Source: Mesorhizobium_K sp040049215 (GTDB taxonomy: Bacteria > Pseudomonadota > Alphaproteobacteria > Rhizobiales > Rhizobiaceae). Taken from it: a stretch of DNA of 64,000 bases. The stretch spans positions 1,674,001-1,738,000 of the forward strand of contig NZ_JBDZDN010000001.1 in assembly GCF_040049215.1 (NCBI RefSeq), written 5' to 3'. A program made the position numbers and the translations under genes. Each line of letters opens with the position of its first letter. The stretch's first letter is position 1. Below are positions 7,534-14,672 of the stretch, piece after piece. Below the pieces are notes generated by a model that saw nothing but the letters and a program-made list of their open reading frames with translations, was not told the origin of the DNA and did no database searches.

Positions 7534-7782
7534 ATGGCAAGCACACTCGCCGCGAGGCTCTACAAACTGGAATCGGCTGTCCCCGGCGCGGATAAGCCAT
7601 ACCCGCGTGTCATTCAGATAGTCTCGAACAATAGGGACGAGGCGGACGAGCTGGCGCGCGCCAATGGATTTCATCCGGGTGAGGATGGCTACAACGAAAT
7701 CATCATCAATCGCATTCTGGTTTCACCGCCCGGCAAGGTTCATGAGCCGATCAAGCCTTATGTGATCGATAGGGCATCCTGA
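7534..7782 (+). CDS. Small paralogue 3 after DUF5681
   Basis: An 82-residue protein, ATG 7534 preceded by AAGGAGTAGGAA, a strong ribosome binding site overlapping the end of paralogue 2. It shares the N-terminal RLYKLE helix and a strand/helix block (RVIQIVSNNRDEADELARAN) with paralogue 2, then adds GYNEIIINRILVSPPG, matching the MYILTWLPP ending. The three genes therefore look like diverged copies with a common strand-helix-strand body. Function unknown; co-transcription with DUF5681 is likely. Confidence 0.65.
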   Translation: MASTLAARLYKLESAVPGADKPYPRVIQIVSNNRDEADELARANGFHPGEDGYNEIIINRILVSPPGKVHEPIKPYVIDRAS

Positions 7783-7816
7783 CGTGCAAAAGACGCGCTT
7801 GGGGCGCTTCTGTCCT

Positions 7817-8011
7817 TTAGGTCCGGTCAGCATTCGACCCATCCTTATTGCGGCAAATGCCAAACAGGTGGCCGTTGTCGAATTTGAAGCCAATCAGTTC
7901 CGCGCTGTTTCCACCGGGGATGGCCTTTTCGAAAAGCTTCTGCCACTGCCGCATATCATCGGCAGTCGGGAAGCCCATTCCGTCTGGCAATTCTTCGTAG
8001 TGGTCGGCCAT
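7817..8011 (-). CDS. Small hypothetical protein (64 aa)
   Basis: ATG at 8011 is preceded by AAGGAGGCAG, a very strong ribosome binding site, which is the best support. The product is acidic and soluble with a central helix (MRQWQKLFEKAI) and ends in NKDGSNADRT. No family is recognised. It is convergent with the DUF5681 operon and follows the 66-residue membrane gene on the minus strand. Confidence 0.6.
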   Translation of the reverse strand: MADHYEELPDGMGFPTADDMRQWQKLFEKAIPGGNSAELIGFKFDNGHLFGICRNKDGSNADRT

Positions 8012-8049
8012 TCTGCCTCCTTGCTTTTAGGACGCGCAGCAGGCCAATT

Positions 8050-8250
8050 TCAGAATGCGAGCCAAGTGACAGCGACCCAAAAGAATGCGCACAGAGTAAC
8101 AATCAGTAGAAGGCCGTAAGGCCACCTATCGGATCGCCGCGCCCGCAGAGGGGAGGCATAGGGCATCAACGATGGGGGCTTTACGGTGATGCGCTCTCGT
8201 CGCGCCTCTTCATCAAGGCGTTGCCGGAGTCGCTGAACCTTGTCGTCCAT
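8050..8250 (-). CDS. Small C-tail-anchored membrane protein
   Basis: A 66-residue protein with a charged N-terminal helix (DDKVQRLRQRLDEEARRER) and a single C-terminal membrane segment (WPYGLLLIVTLCAFFWVAVT), so the N-terminus would stay in the cytoplasm. It lies 38 bp upstream of the 64-residue gene in the same direction. No family is recognised; a role as a small membrane-bound accessory of the element is possible. Confidence 0.5.
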   Translation of the reverse strand: MDDKVQRLRQRLDEEARRERITVKPPSLMPYASPLRARRSDRWPYGLLLIVTLCAFFWVAVTWLAF

Positions 8251-8459
8251 CCCGCTACACTCGGTGCACTGGGAGCTTATATCAGAATACTCTAAATTTT
8301 AGATATACCGCAAACGGTAAAGAGTGACCAATACGCGCGCGCGAGGTGCCTGGTGCAGATGAGCGGTTTGTCCGCAATCTTGACGACGCGACGGGCCGAG
8401 GACTGAGCGCTGTCACGCTCTTTGCTGGCGTATGCATTCGACCTCGGGCAAGAGGCTAT

Positions 8460-9407
8460 TTAGTTGCAGTCCTCGCCAGACTTAAACGACTCGACCAAAC
8501 GTTCTACCATCGGATCGAGCGCGGCGACTTCTGCGTGGTCGTATTCGAGCAAGAAGAAAGCTGCCTGCGAATCACAGAGCGCGATAGCCCGCTGATACAT
8601 GATGCGATTGCCTTTTGTACCCGACCAACTGGCCCATTCGTCCGTCTTCTTTTGATAGGTAATTTTCCAACCGTTGGCGTTGCTCAGTTCAATTCGGTTC
8701 CAAATTTCAGCCGCGAAATCACCCTCCGTGATGTGGCTGCCCCAGACAGACAAATCGACCTTGCCGTCTTCCGACTTAGATGTGCCGCCGTCGCCATTCT
8801 CGGCTTCGGTGATTGCCGAAAATCCCGGTGGGATATCTATCCAATAGCCAAATCGGGCGTTGCCATACCTTCTCCAAAATGAATCGCTGGACACGGAAGC
8901 GGGCGGAAAGCACGTCCATTCTGCGTCCGCGCTTACCGGAGCAACGGCGGCGGGAAAGAATTCCTTTGGATTGCGCTCATCAAAAAAGCCGCCAGCAGGC
9001 TTTGTCCCGTCATCTTGCCAAATGGATTCGATGGCTTCGCTCCTGTCAGTGAACCCTATCGAAATGAAATCCGATTGTGTTCCCGGCCCTCTCGTGAACA
9101 AGTCGGGCAGAGCAGTGAAGAGATGCCGGTCAGAGAAGCAGATGTATTCAATTGGGGCGTCTTGCGAGGCTAGCAGATCGAGCGGCTTAGCCAAATGGAA
9201 ACAGGAGGCACTGTCATAGTCGGCGAACTTGGGGCCGATGAACCCGGCAGCCCGCATGTCCAGAAAGGTTGCCGCGACGCTAAACGGAGCTTTGCAGGCG
9301 ATTTTGTCCAACAGCAAGCGAGAAGCCTGCTGGTCGTCGACTGCGTAAGAAAAGTTGGGAAGGCATATCGCAAATAAGGCCAGAACAAAGGTCTGAGTTC
9401 GTGTCAT
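8460..9407 (-). CDS. Exported protein of unknown function (315 aa)
   Basis: Start 9407 gives a clear Sec signal peptide (TRTQTFVLALFAICLPNFSYA then VDDQQ); longer frames upstream run through the neighbouring small exported gene and are rejected. After cleavage the protein has two parts: an N-terminal Cys-containing region (about 20-175) and a C-terminal domain beginning near RRYGNARFGYWIDIP that resembles the periplasmic YGNxRFGF-type domain seen in rhizobial secreted proteins. Six or more Cys suggest disulphides. It lies 7 bp downstream of the 92-residue small exported gene, so the three minus-strand genes 9983-8460 form one operon. Function unknown. Confidence 0.75.
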   Translation of the reverse strand: MTRTQTFVLALFAICLPNFSYAVDDQQASRLLLDKIACKAPFSVAATFLDMRAAGFIGPKFADYDSASCFHLAKPLDLLASQDAPIEYICFSDRHLFTALPDLFTRGPGTQSDFISIGFTDRSEAIESIWQDDGTKPAGGFFDERNPKEFFPAAVAPVSADAEWTCFPPASVSSDSFWRRYGNARFGYWIDIPPGFSAITEAENGDGGTSKSEDGKVDLSVWGSHITEGDFAAEIWNRIELSNANGWKITYQKKTDEWASWSGTKGNRIMYQRAIALCDSQAAFFLLEYDHAEVAALDPMVERLVESFKSGEDCN

Positions 9408-9414
9408 CGCGCAC

Positions 9415-9693
9415 CTATTGGCCGGTGCTCGGCCAGACGCCCGTGGCAATGGACTCGACGGCAAGGTTGACGAAATCAAACAGCCCATCCGACTCGGGAT
9501 TCGCAGCAACCTCTTTTGGTTCTGGACACAACGCAAACGCCTTCTCCTGCGCCAGCGAAGCGTCCTTTTTGCCGGACTGCGCATGCAGCGCGACTGCCGA
9601 CTGTCCGATAAGACAAGCCACGTACTCATCAACAGGCGTGGCCACTGCTTGGCTTGCTACCAGCAGGATAGCCGCAGCCAGCAACAGTTTCAT
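9415..9693 (-). CDS. Small exported two-cysteine protein, paralogue A
   Basis: A 92-residue precursor with a signal peptide (KLLLAAAILLVASQAVA). The mature part opens with DEYVACLIGQSAVALHAQ, the motif shared with paralogues B and C, followed by GKKDASLAQEKAFALCPEPKE; the two Cys are spaced about 33 residues apart in all copies and may pair. Its ATG overlaps the stop of paralogue B (ATGA, 9690-9693). No known family is recognised. The predicted mature protein is small and periplasmic or secreted. Confidence 0.7.
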   Translation of the reverse strand: MKLLLAAAILLVASQAVATPVDEYVACLIGQSAVALHAQSGKKDASLAQEKAFALCPEPKEVAANPESDGLFDFVNLAVESIATGVWPSTGQ

Positions 9694-9983
9694 TGGTCAG
9701 CCTCAGTGCTGCGAAGGAGATTCAGTCCTCCAGCAACGTCTTCAACAATCGTCTCGACGTAATCGCTGATTTCGCTGCGCGCTTTCGTAGAGAGGCCATC
9801 AGGCGGCGAGCAGGCGGCGTGAGCTGCTTCAATCGCAGCGGAGAACGGATTGATTGCATCATTTGATTGATTGTGGAGAGCGATTACCGCTTGTCCGACA
9901 AGGCAAGTTGCATAGTCATCAGCGGGCAGGGCAAACGCACCTCCGGCGATTTGCAAAAAGGCAATGGTGAGGACCAAGCGCAT
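9690..9983 (-). CDS. Small exported two-cysteine protein, paralogue B
   Basis: Start 9983 gives a signal peptide (RLVLTIAFLQIAGGAFA), cleavage near ALPADD, then DDYATCLVGQAVIALHNQ, the shared motif, and a second Cys in AAHAACSPPDG. The 97-residue product is longer at the C-terminus than paralogue A. A longer frame back to 10133 is rejected because it crosses the start of paralogue C on the other strand and has no coding look. First gene of the minus-strand operon, divergent from paralogue C. Confidence 0.7.
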   Translation of the reverse strand: MRLVLTIAFLQIAGGAFALPADDYATCLVGQAVIALHNQSNDAINPFSAAIEAAHAACSPPDGLSTKARSEISDYVETIVEDVAGGLNLLRSTEADQ

Positions 9984-10071
9984 TGTGCGAACATAACTGA
10001 TGCGTTGTGTGTCGCGCAAATGGCGGGTTGCGACGCACCGGGCCGAAAAGATTCTGCTGATGCACGTTTCT

Positions 10072-10332
10072 ATGAAGGTTTTCCTTTTCGCTCCTGGATT
10101 GCTGCTGGCTGAACCCACGCTGGCCGATACCATTGCTGAGGATTACATTGCCTGCCTGGTTGGTCGGGCCGTGGTCGCACTATCCGCGCAGGAAGGTCAG
10201 AAGGATGCTGATGCGGCCATGCTGGAGGCAGCGTCCAAGTGTCCCCAGCCCAAGGGTTCGGACCCCGACATAGAATATGGCGAGATGGTTGCGGACCTAG
10301 TTGAAGAGATAGCCAAAATCGAGGGCCTGTGA
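10072..10332 (+). CDS. Small exported two-cysteine protein, paralogue C
   Basis: An 86-residue precursor; MKVFLFAPGLLLAEPTLA is a short signal peptide, then EDYIACLVGRAVVALSAQ repeats the motif of A and B, and EAASKCPQPKG carries the second Cys. Its QEGQKDADAAMLEAASKCP block aligns closely with QSGKKDASLAQEKAFALCP of paralogue A. The start is uncertain by four residues (ATG 10060 also possible); neither has a good ribosome binding site. It is transcribed away from the A/B operon, with an 88-bp divergent promoter gap. Confidence 0.65.
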   Translation: MKVFLFAPGLLLAEPTLADTIAEDYIACLVGRAVVALSAQEGQKDADAAMLEAASKCPQPKGSDPDIEYGEMVADLVEEIAKIEGL

Positions 10333-10343
10333 AAAACGAAACA

Positions 10344-10367
10344 CCCGCCAGGGCGAATCGTGGCGGG
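10344..10367 (+). terminator. Hairpin after paralogue C
   Basis: A perfect 7-bp inverted repeat (CCCGCCA / TGGCGGG) with a 10-base loop starts 11 bp after the stop of the small exported gene. No T-run follows, so it may be a weak terminator or an mRNA-stabilising hairpin. Confidence 0.35.
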
Positions 10368-10393
10368 CGAGGCGCGGGGGATTTCTTTCTGCG

Positions 10394-10913
10394 CTACGTC
10401 GCGCTGTCGGCAAGGCGCAGGACTGCATCAGCCAGTTTCGGCCCCCATGTCAGTCCGCCATCTATGATGCTCGCCCAAGCCGGAAGCTCGCCATCACCGC
10501 GAGGCAAGTCACTGCCTTGTGCAAGGGGGCCGCGAAGGCCGGCTTTGTAGCTGCTGTAAATATAGGCGACGTAGTTGTGCGCCTTGTCCCGGCTAACGAT
10601 GCACAGGAAAAGCCGGAAGTTGACGATAAGGTAACGAGATGCGATGGGAAGAGCCGCCGCTGCCCTGTGATGGCGAAAAGGCAGCGGGCTCTAATGCCTC
10701 CGGGGCATCAAACGTAACAACGATATCGCTGAAATAAAGGTTGCCTATTGCCTGAAAGATAGCCGGTCCATAGCCGACTATGCCTTGAATTTTCCGAAAA
10801 ACAGCAGATGCTAATTTGTTAGCCGGGGGCTCGTACCAACCGGCTAGGCCCGGCTGTGGCTCCCACCCTAAACGCAACACAGCCGGGCCGCGTGCAAACT
10901 GCTTAGCTGTCAT
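10394..10913 (-). pseudogene. Possible frameshifted gene
   Basis: From ATG 10913 a protein-like frame (opening MTAKQFARGPAVLRLGW, then SAVFRKIQGIVGYGPAIFQA) runs to about 10650. From there a different minus frame, open 10394-10690 but without its own ATG, reads protein-like residues such as SRDKAHNYVAYIYSSYKAG and ends WGPKLADAVLRLADSAT. Together they look like one gene split by a single-base shift near 10640-10690. No family is recognised and the ribosome binding site is poor, so this is tentative. Confidence 0.35.
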
Positions 10914-11216
10914 GGGAGGATTGGTCTGTGAGGAAGCCTTATGCGAAGCCAATATTTGTCCCCCGCGAAATTTTGAGCAAGGTCACAGCCTTCAATGGCG
11001 GCGGTTCGCCGATACGGGTTACTACCGGGTGAGTGACTGACCCGGATCATCCCTAGCCCTACGCTGGATAGCATTCGGCGCGGCCTGTGCCTTGGGGCAC
11101 TTCTATCCTTTGTCCGACACTGTCGATCCCGAAGCTGTCGTCGAACCGGAAGAGTAGCGGCGCCGGCGCGAAGCCGAATGCCGCAGCTTCCTTGCGTCCG
11201 ACGACGGTTCCGGCAG
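10914..11216. other. Intergenic stretch without a supportable gene
   Basis: Short frames exist on both strands but none has a convincing start, motif or codon pattern. It lies just downstream of the HPr-kinase-like gene on the minus strand. Confidence 0.4.
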
Positions 11217-12416
11217 CTACCGGCCCGCTTCGATGATAAGGCCTTCCCGCAACAGCGCGGCGAAAAGACGGCTTACATCGTCGGCGACGGCCCGCGGCTC
11301 GGCGTCGGGAAACGCATCGCACAGCACCTCGATGGACTGGTCCTGGCTGATGGGTTCCGCAAGCAGAGTCCAGAGCCCCGCCCCGGTCGCGTTGAGCCGA
11401 TGGATTGACAATCCGTCGGGAGTGGCCAGGAAAAGACTGTCCTCGACCTGGTGGAGGGTCACGGCGGTGTTGCGGATCAGCAGCGTTTCGGGCGCAAAGG
11501 ACTGCGCCAATTTTGTTCCCCCGACGATGTCGGGTCCTGCCAGCGGCGACACTTCCACGCGGAATTCGTCGGTGGTGGGAATGTGCGGCGGCCAGGACGC
11601 GAAGGTAGCCGCCAGCAATTCAGCCGCATCCTCGAAGTTGCTGTAACGCAGCGTTACGCGCGGCAGCCGGTCCATCAGGCTATGAAGACGGTTGAGAAGC
11701 GCTCCGGAGGGCGCGGCTCGCGCGAAGTTCCGTTCGATCAGCGCCTGAAGCGCGGCGCTTCTCGACGCATGGAGGAGTTCCGGCCTCCCATGCTCGACGC
11801 GATCGAGCAGCACGACCGCGCCGAGCGGCGCGGTGGCGCCGCGCGCCGCAAGCAGCCCTGCGCCCAGGCGAAGATAGCAGTAACGACCGTCAGATGCGGC
11901 GCTATGTTCCTCAACAAAGTTGCGGAAGGTCTGACTTGCGGCCTCAGGGAGCGGAATTCGTAGCCGTGGAGCCAGACCAAACGCGACGCCTGCATCGTCG
12001 TCGGCCGAAACTGGAAGGATATCGTCGCCGAAGATCGTCAGACCCATGGACGCGAGTCTGGCGATCAGCGTGCTCTTCCCCGCCCGATATCGGTTCGGAA
12101 AGACTATGAGTTGACCGTCGAGCAGGGCCGCGCCGCCATGGAAGCAAAGCTGATCGGGCCGCTCGTCGACCCAAGCGTTGGCGAGTGCGACTATCGCGCC
12201 GCAGGCTGCGCCGACCGCGGTGGTATGGATCGGATTATTGCTTCGAACCGCGAGCGAAAAGCCGCCCGCTTCTTCCGTCACGATCGCCTGCGGGTCGCCA
12301 CGGGCTTGCGAAGCAGCGAACGACCAGCCTGGCGCGGCGGCCTTGAGCGCCACCTCAAATTCCGGCGAACCGGGAACCTCCAGCGTGGCCGCCGTTCCAG
12401 CAAAGGCGATGCGCAT
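11217..12416 (-). CDS. HPr-kinase-like / PqqD-like fusion protein
   Basis: A 399-residue protein with two domains. Residues about 85-220 resemble the HPr kinase/phosphorylase core: a conserved His in LCFHGGAALLDG, a P-loop-like AGKSTLIARL and a FGDDILPV acidic pair. The P-loop lacks its first Gly (it reads PNRYRAGKST), as in HprK-related 'HPr-rel' proteins. Residues about 320-399 form a PqqD-like domain (GLSIHRLNATGAGLW, ending LLREGLIIEAG), a fold that binds leader peptides in RiPP systems. In related systems these are separate genes; here they are fused. It lies 81 bp downstream of a Tat-signal Gly4Ser-repeat protein in the same direction, a likely partner or substrate (inference). Confidence 0.8.
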   Translation of the reverse strand: MRIAFAGTAATLEVPGSPEFEVALKAAAPGWSFAASQARGDPQAIVTEEAGGFSLAVRSNNPIHTTAVGAACGAIVALANAWVDERPDQLCFHGGAALLDGQLIVFPNRYRAGKSTLIARLASMGLTIFGDDILPVSADDDAGVAFGLAPRLRIPLPEAASQTFRNFVEEHSAASDGRYCYLRLGAGLLAARGATAPLGAVVLLDRVEHGRPELLHASRSAALQALIERNFARAAPSGALLNRLHSLMDRLPRVTLRYSNFEDAAELLAATFASWPPHIPTTDEFRVEVSPLAGPDIVGGTKLAQSFAPETLLIRNTAVTLHQVEDSLFLATPDGLSIHRLNATGAGLWTLLAEPISQDQSIEVLCDAFPDAEPRAVADDVSRLFAALLREGLIIEAGR

Positions 12417-12455
12417 GGTTTCCTGTCGTTTTGGGCAGGAATGTTCACGTGGAAT

Positions 12456-12490
12456 GGGCGGCCGCTCCTCCCAGAGGCGCTCGGCCGCCC
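12456..12490 (-). promoter_or_regulatory. Intercistronic hairpin
   Basis: A perfect 9-bp inverted repeat (GGGCGGCCG / CGGCCGCCC, loop 17) lies between the Tat-signal gene and the HPr-kinase-like gene. It has no T-run on the minus strand, so it may reduce read-through or protect the upstream mRNA, giving more of the small protein than the kinase-like protein. Role inferred. Confidence 0.4.
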
Positions 12491-12497
12491 CTGTCTG

Positions 12498-12809
12498 CTA
12501 GCGATCCTGCGGAACCACAAGCGTAAGATCGTCGCTAGGCCCGCTAGGGGTGCTCGGCGCGCTTGGGGCGCTGGGCGCGCTGGCTGCGCTCGCGCCTGAG
12601 TCACCGCCACCCGAATCGCCACCACCGCCCGAGCCACCACCGCCCGAGCCACCACCGCCCGAGCCACCACCACCCGAGCCACCACCGCCCGAGCCGCCGC
12701 TGGCGCGCGCCTGACTGAGATGGAGCAACACGGGTGTAGCGTAAATCGCGGTTGCAGCGAGCCCGAGCCGGGTCAGCATTGCACGCCGCGTCACATCCGG
12801 CCCGTTCAT
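12498..12809 (-). CDS. Tat-signal protein with Gly4Ser repeats
   Basis: A 103-residue precursor. The N-terminus has a twin-arginine motif (TRRAMLTRLGL) followed by a hydrophobic stretch (AATAIYATPVLLHL) and an SQARAS cleavage-like end. The mature part is GGS(GGGGS)n with about five repeats, then a Gly/Asp/Ser block, an Ala/Pro/Ser block and a terminal DDLTLVVPQDR. Start 12809 is preferred for GGGA at the right distance; ATG 12842 would add eleven residues. The export route and low-complexity body suggest a folded-state or cofactor-independent extracytoplasmic linker-like protein, or a modified peptide precursor. It is followed by the HPr-kinase/PqqD fusion gene. Function unknown. Confidence 0.75.
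   Translation of the reverse strand: MNGPDVTRRAMLTRLGLAATAIYATPVLLHLSQARASGGSGGGGSGGGGSGGGGSGGGGSGGGGDSGGGDSGASAASAPSAPSAPSTPSGPSDDLTLVVPQDR
12616..12690. repeat. Five 15-bp tandem units encoding Gly4Ser
   Basis: Units of GAGCCACCACCGCCC occur at 12631, 12646, 12661 (one mismatch) and 12676, with a partial copy at 12616. They code for GGGGS on the minus strand. Near identity at the DNA level suggests recent expansion or contraction by slippage, so copy number may vary among strains. Confidence 0.8.
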
Positions 12810-13069
12810 TTTTTCCCGGTTGACTGCCAAGGTAGCCTCCATCTCTGTCGATTGCCCACCGAACCCGTAGCTTACCGGTAAGGCCACCAAGTTTCCGGTT
12901 TGTTAGACGGATAATTCAAAATTGACCTAAGGCGAGGTTGAGCACAGCCCTAGTCAGGTTGAGATCGCATTTCTCAGTGCCAGCCTCGGCCAGCAGTGGC
13001 GACGCAGGATCACGTAGACTTTCGTGCACTGTCGACATTCATGCCAAAGGCGTCCACGAACGTTCGGGA

Positions 13070-13222
13070 GGCTGGCTTCACGAAGCAGGCGTCCGAATGC
13101 GGCAGGTCCATGCAGAAGAAGTGGATCTTGCTGCGAACGCTGCCGATCACGCCGACCGCCTCGCCAAAATCCACCTGCGCATGGCCCGGCGGATGCGCCA
13201 GTGGCACGAAGGTCTCGCGCCC
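13070..13222 (-). pseudogene. IS21-type transposase (istA) fragment
   Basis: About 48 residues match the core of IS21-family IstA: VPLAHPPGHAQVDFGEA, then VIG, SKIHFFCMDLPHSDACFVK. This contains the first catalytic Asp region of the DDE domain (QVDFGE). Neither the N-terminal helix-turn-helix nor the rest of the catalytic domain is present, no istB follows, and no terminal repeats are seen. It is a dead remnant lying between small exported-protein genes. Confidence 0.7.
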
Positions 13223-13239
13223 TGAATGGCACGCCGCGA

Positions 13240-13545
13240 TTATTGTCGCGGCCGACAAATCATCAACGCGCCGTAAAGTCGTTGATCGGCGGAGCTCCCG
13301 CTTGGGTTTGGCTGTGCAGATACGATGTCTTGATATTCGAACGGCGAAAAGTTCGCCTCGATCTGGTCGGCAAAGCACGAGCAAAAGGTCTGCACCTCGG
13401 CGGCGCTGTATCCCTCCGCCTCCAGCGAAGGCAAGCAGTTGCTGTCGATGAACTGCTGTTTCATAAACTCAGGCCACTCGCCGACTGCCGCTAGGGACGA
13501 TGTCGGGAGGGTTAGGCATGAAATGGCGATTATAAGCGTGCGCAT
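13240..13545 (-). CDS. Small exported cysteine-containing protein (101 aa)
   Basis: Start 13545 gives a signal peptide (RTLIIAISCLTLPTSSLA); a longer upstream frame lacks coding look. The mature protein has four Cys, including a CSC motif in EVQTFCSCFADQIEANF, and ends ALMICRPRQ. The helix-rich look (FMKQQFIDSNCLPSLEAEGY, then YSAAEVQTFC) resembles small periplasmic helical domains, but no family is recognised. It ends 17 bp from the istA fragment. It differs from the two-cysteine paralogues at 9415-10332. Confidence 0.65.
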   Translation of the reverse strand: MRTLIIAISCLTLPTSSLAAVGEWPEFMKQQFIDSNCLPSLEAEGYSAAEVQTFCSCFADQIEANFSPFEYQDIVSAQPNPSGSSADQRLYGALMICRPRQ

Positions 13546-13615
13546 CCTTGGAACCTGAAGCTTATGAACTGGCTGCGCAACCAGCGCGCCGATCAGAGCG
13601 AGTGCGCGTAGGTAG

Positions 13616-13847
13616 CTATTCCATGTCCGGCACTTCGCCTGATTTGAACAGCGTCGTTGGCGGACCGTACTCGCCGATCGCTGGATTGGCATCGCGGCTC
13701 CAAGCAATCACACCTAGATGCTTGGTGGCCAGCACCCTCGCAGTGCGAACTGCTCGATCTTCGTTCTGCTCTTCGGCCGCCGTAGACAGCGAACAGTTCT
13801 CCGTCTTCGCCGCGATCAAACGCAGCCTCGACGATGAGTTTTGGCAT
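13616..13847 (-). pseudogene. Frameshifted small gene (rhizobial hypothetical)
   Basis: ATG 13847 starts MPKLIVEAAFDRGEDGELFA, which runs into YGG and then loses frame; a frame one base off continues EEQNEDRAVRTARVLATKH and VIAWSRDANPAIGEYG, ending FKSGEVPDME at TGA 13616-13618. The total length of 232 bases is one more than a multiple of three. The join lies in a GGCGGCC run near 13773-13783. The two halves read as one typical small rhizobial protein, so I call a single-base insertion rather than two genes. Confidence 0.6.
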
Positions 13848-13873
13848 CTTAGGCTGAGGGAGAAGGGCATCAG

Positions 13874-14566
13874 TCATAGCGGGTTCACCGGTCCAATCAT
13901 CGAAGCATCATCGTTCGGCTTTTCGGTTCGGCTCGAGGCGTTGACGCGACGATCGACGCGGTGAAACTGCAGATCCCCGTCGAGATTGTTCGACAGGAGT
14001 GGCTTAACATCGGCCACCGGCGTCGCAGGGTCGAGCCAGGCGTCGTAGGCGTCCGGCGCCAGGATTGCCGGCTGGCGATCGTGTAGCTGAGCCATTGGCT
14101 CGCCGGCCGGCATGGTGATGATTGTGCAGCTGGTCACGCCCAGATTGTCGTTGTGCGCCCATAGTCCGGCGAAGCTGAAGGGTTGCGCCTCGGGCATGTG
14201 AATGAACCAGGGATCGCGGCCGCCGTCCTCCGGGTTCTTCGTCCATTCATAGAAGCCATCGGCCGGGATCAGACAGCGCTTAGATTTCCATGCGTCCTTG
14301 AACGCGCCGGACGTTTCCGCAGTCTCCATGCGAGCATTGAACATCGCAGCCTTGGGCATTTCCTTCGCCCACCAAGGCACAAGCCACCAGCGGCCCGTCC
14401 TGACCTGCTGGGAGCCATCCTTGCCGGCCGTGACGAAATACACGTCCTCGGTCGGCGCGATGTTGTAGCGAGCCTCGGTATTGCGGCCAGCCTCGCTCGC
14501 TGGCAGCAACCTGTACATCCGATGGATGTCAGCCCAGATGTGGAATCGGGTGAAGCGTCCGCACAT
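13874..14566 (-). CDS. SOS response-associated peptidase (SRAP, YedK/HMCES type)
   Basis: A 230-residue SRAP protein that crosslinks to abasic sites in single-stranded DNA and shields them. Start 14566 is set by the family rule that Cys2 is the catalytic N-terminus: it opens MCGRFTR. Other active-site segments are NIAPTEDV, the FNARMET loop with its Asn/Arg, the Glu in GFYEW (about residue 105), and HDRQPAIL near 165, where the family usually has H-x-R-M-P. All key residues are present and the length fits. It is inside the element; SRAP genes are common on phages and plasmids. Confidence 0.92.
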   Translation of the reverse strand: MCGRFTRFHIWADIHRMYRLLPASEAGRNTEARYNIAPTEDVYFVTAGKDGSQQVRTGRWWLVPWWAKEMPKAAMFNARMETAETSGAFKDAWKSKRCLIPADGFYEWTKNPEDGGRDPWFIHMPEAQPFSFAGLWAHNDNLGVTSCTIITMPAGEPMAQLHDRQPAILAPDAYDAWLDPATPVADVKPLLSNNLDGDLQFHRVDRRVNASSRTEKPNDDASMIGPVNPL

Positions 14567-14672
14567 GCGGCGCACCTTGGCGTAGATCAGCACCGTCGCG
14601 CAACAGCACTTGGCGCGCGGCGCGAACAGTCAGAGGGCCAGCCCGGCGTTCCAGGATGACCCTCTGTAGTGA

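Noticed and set aside
10329..10550. Forward frame overlapping the stop of small exported paralogue C
   Set aside because: Arg/Ser/Pro-rich without motif; it contains the hairpin at 10344-10367 and reads opposite the better minus frames.
12603..12693. CRISPR-like repeats
   Set aside because: The 15-bp units are contiguous, without spacers, and code for Gly4Ser.
13010..13384. 124-residue minus frame as an intact gene
   Set aside because: Only the middle matches IstA; both ends are unrelated read-through, so it is treated as a transposase fragment.
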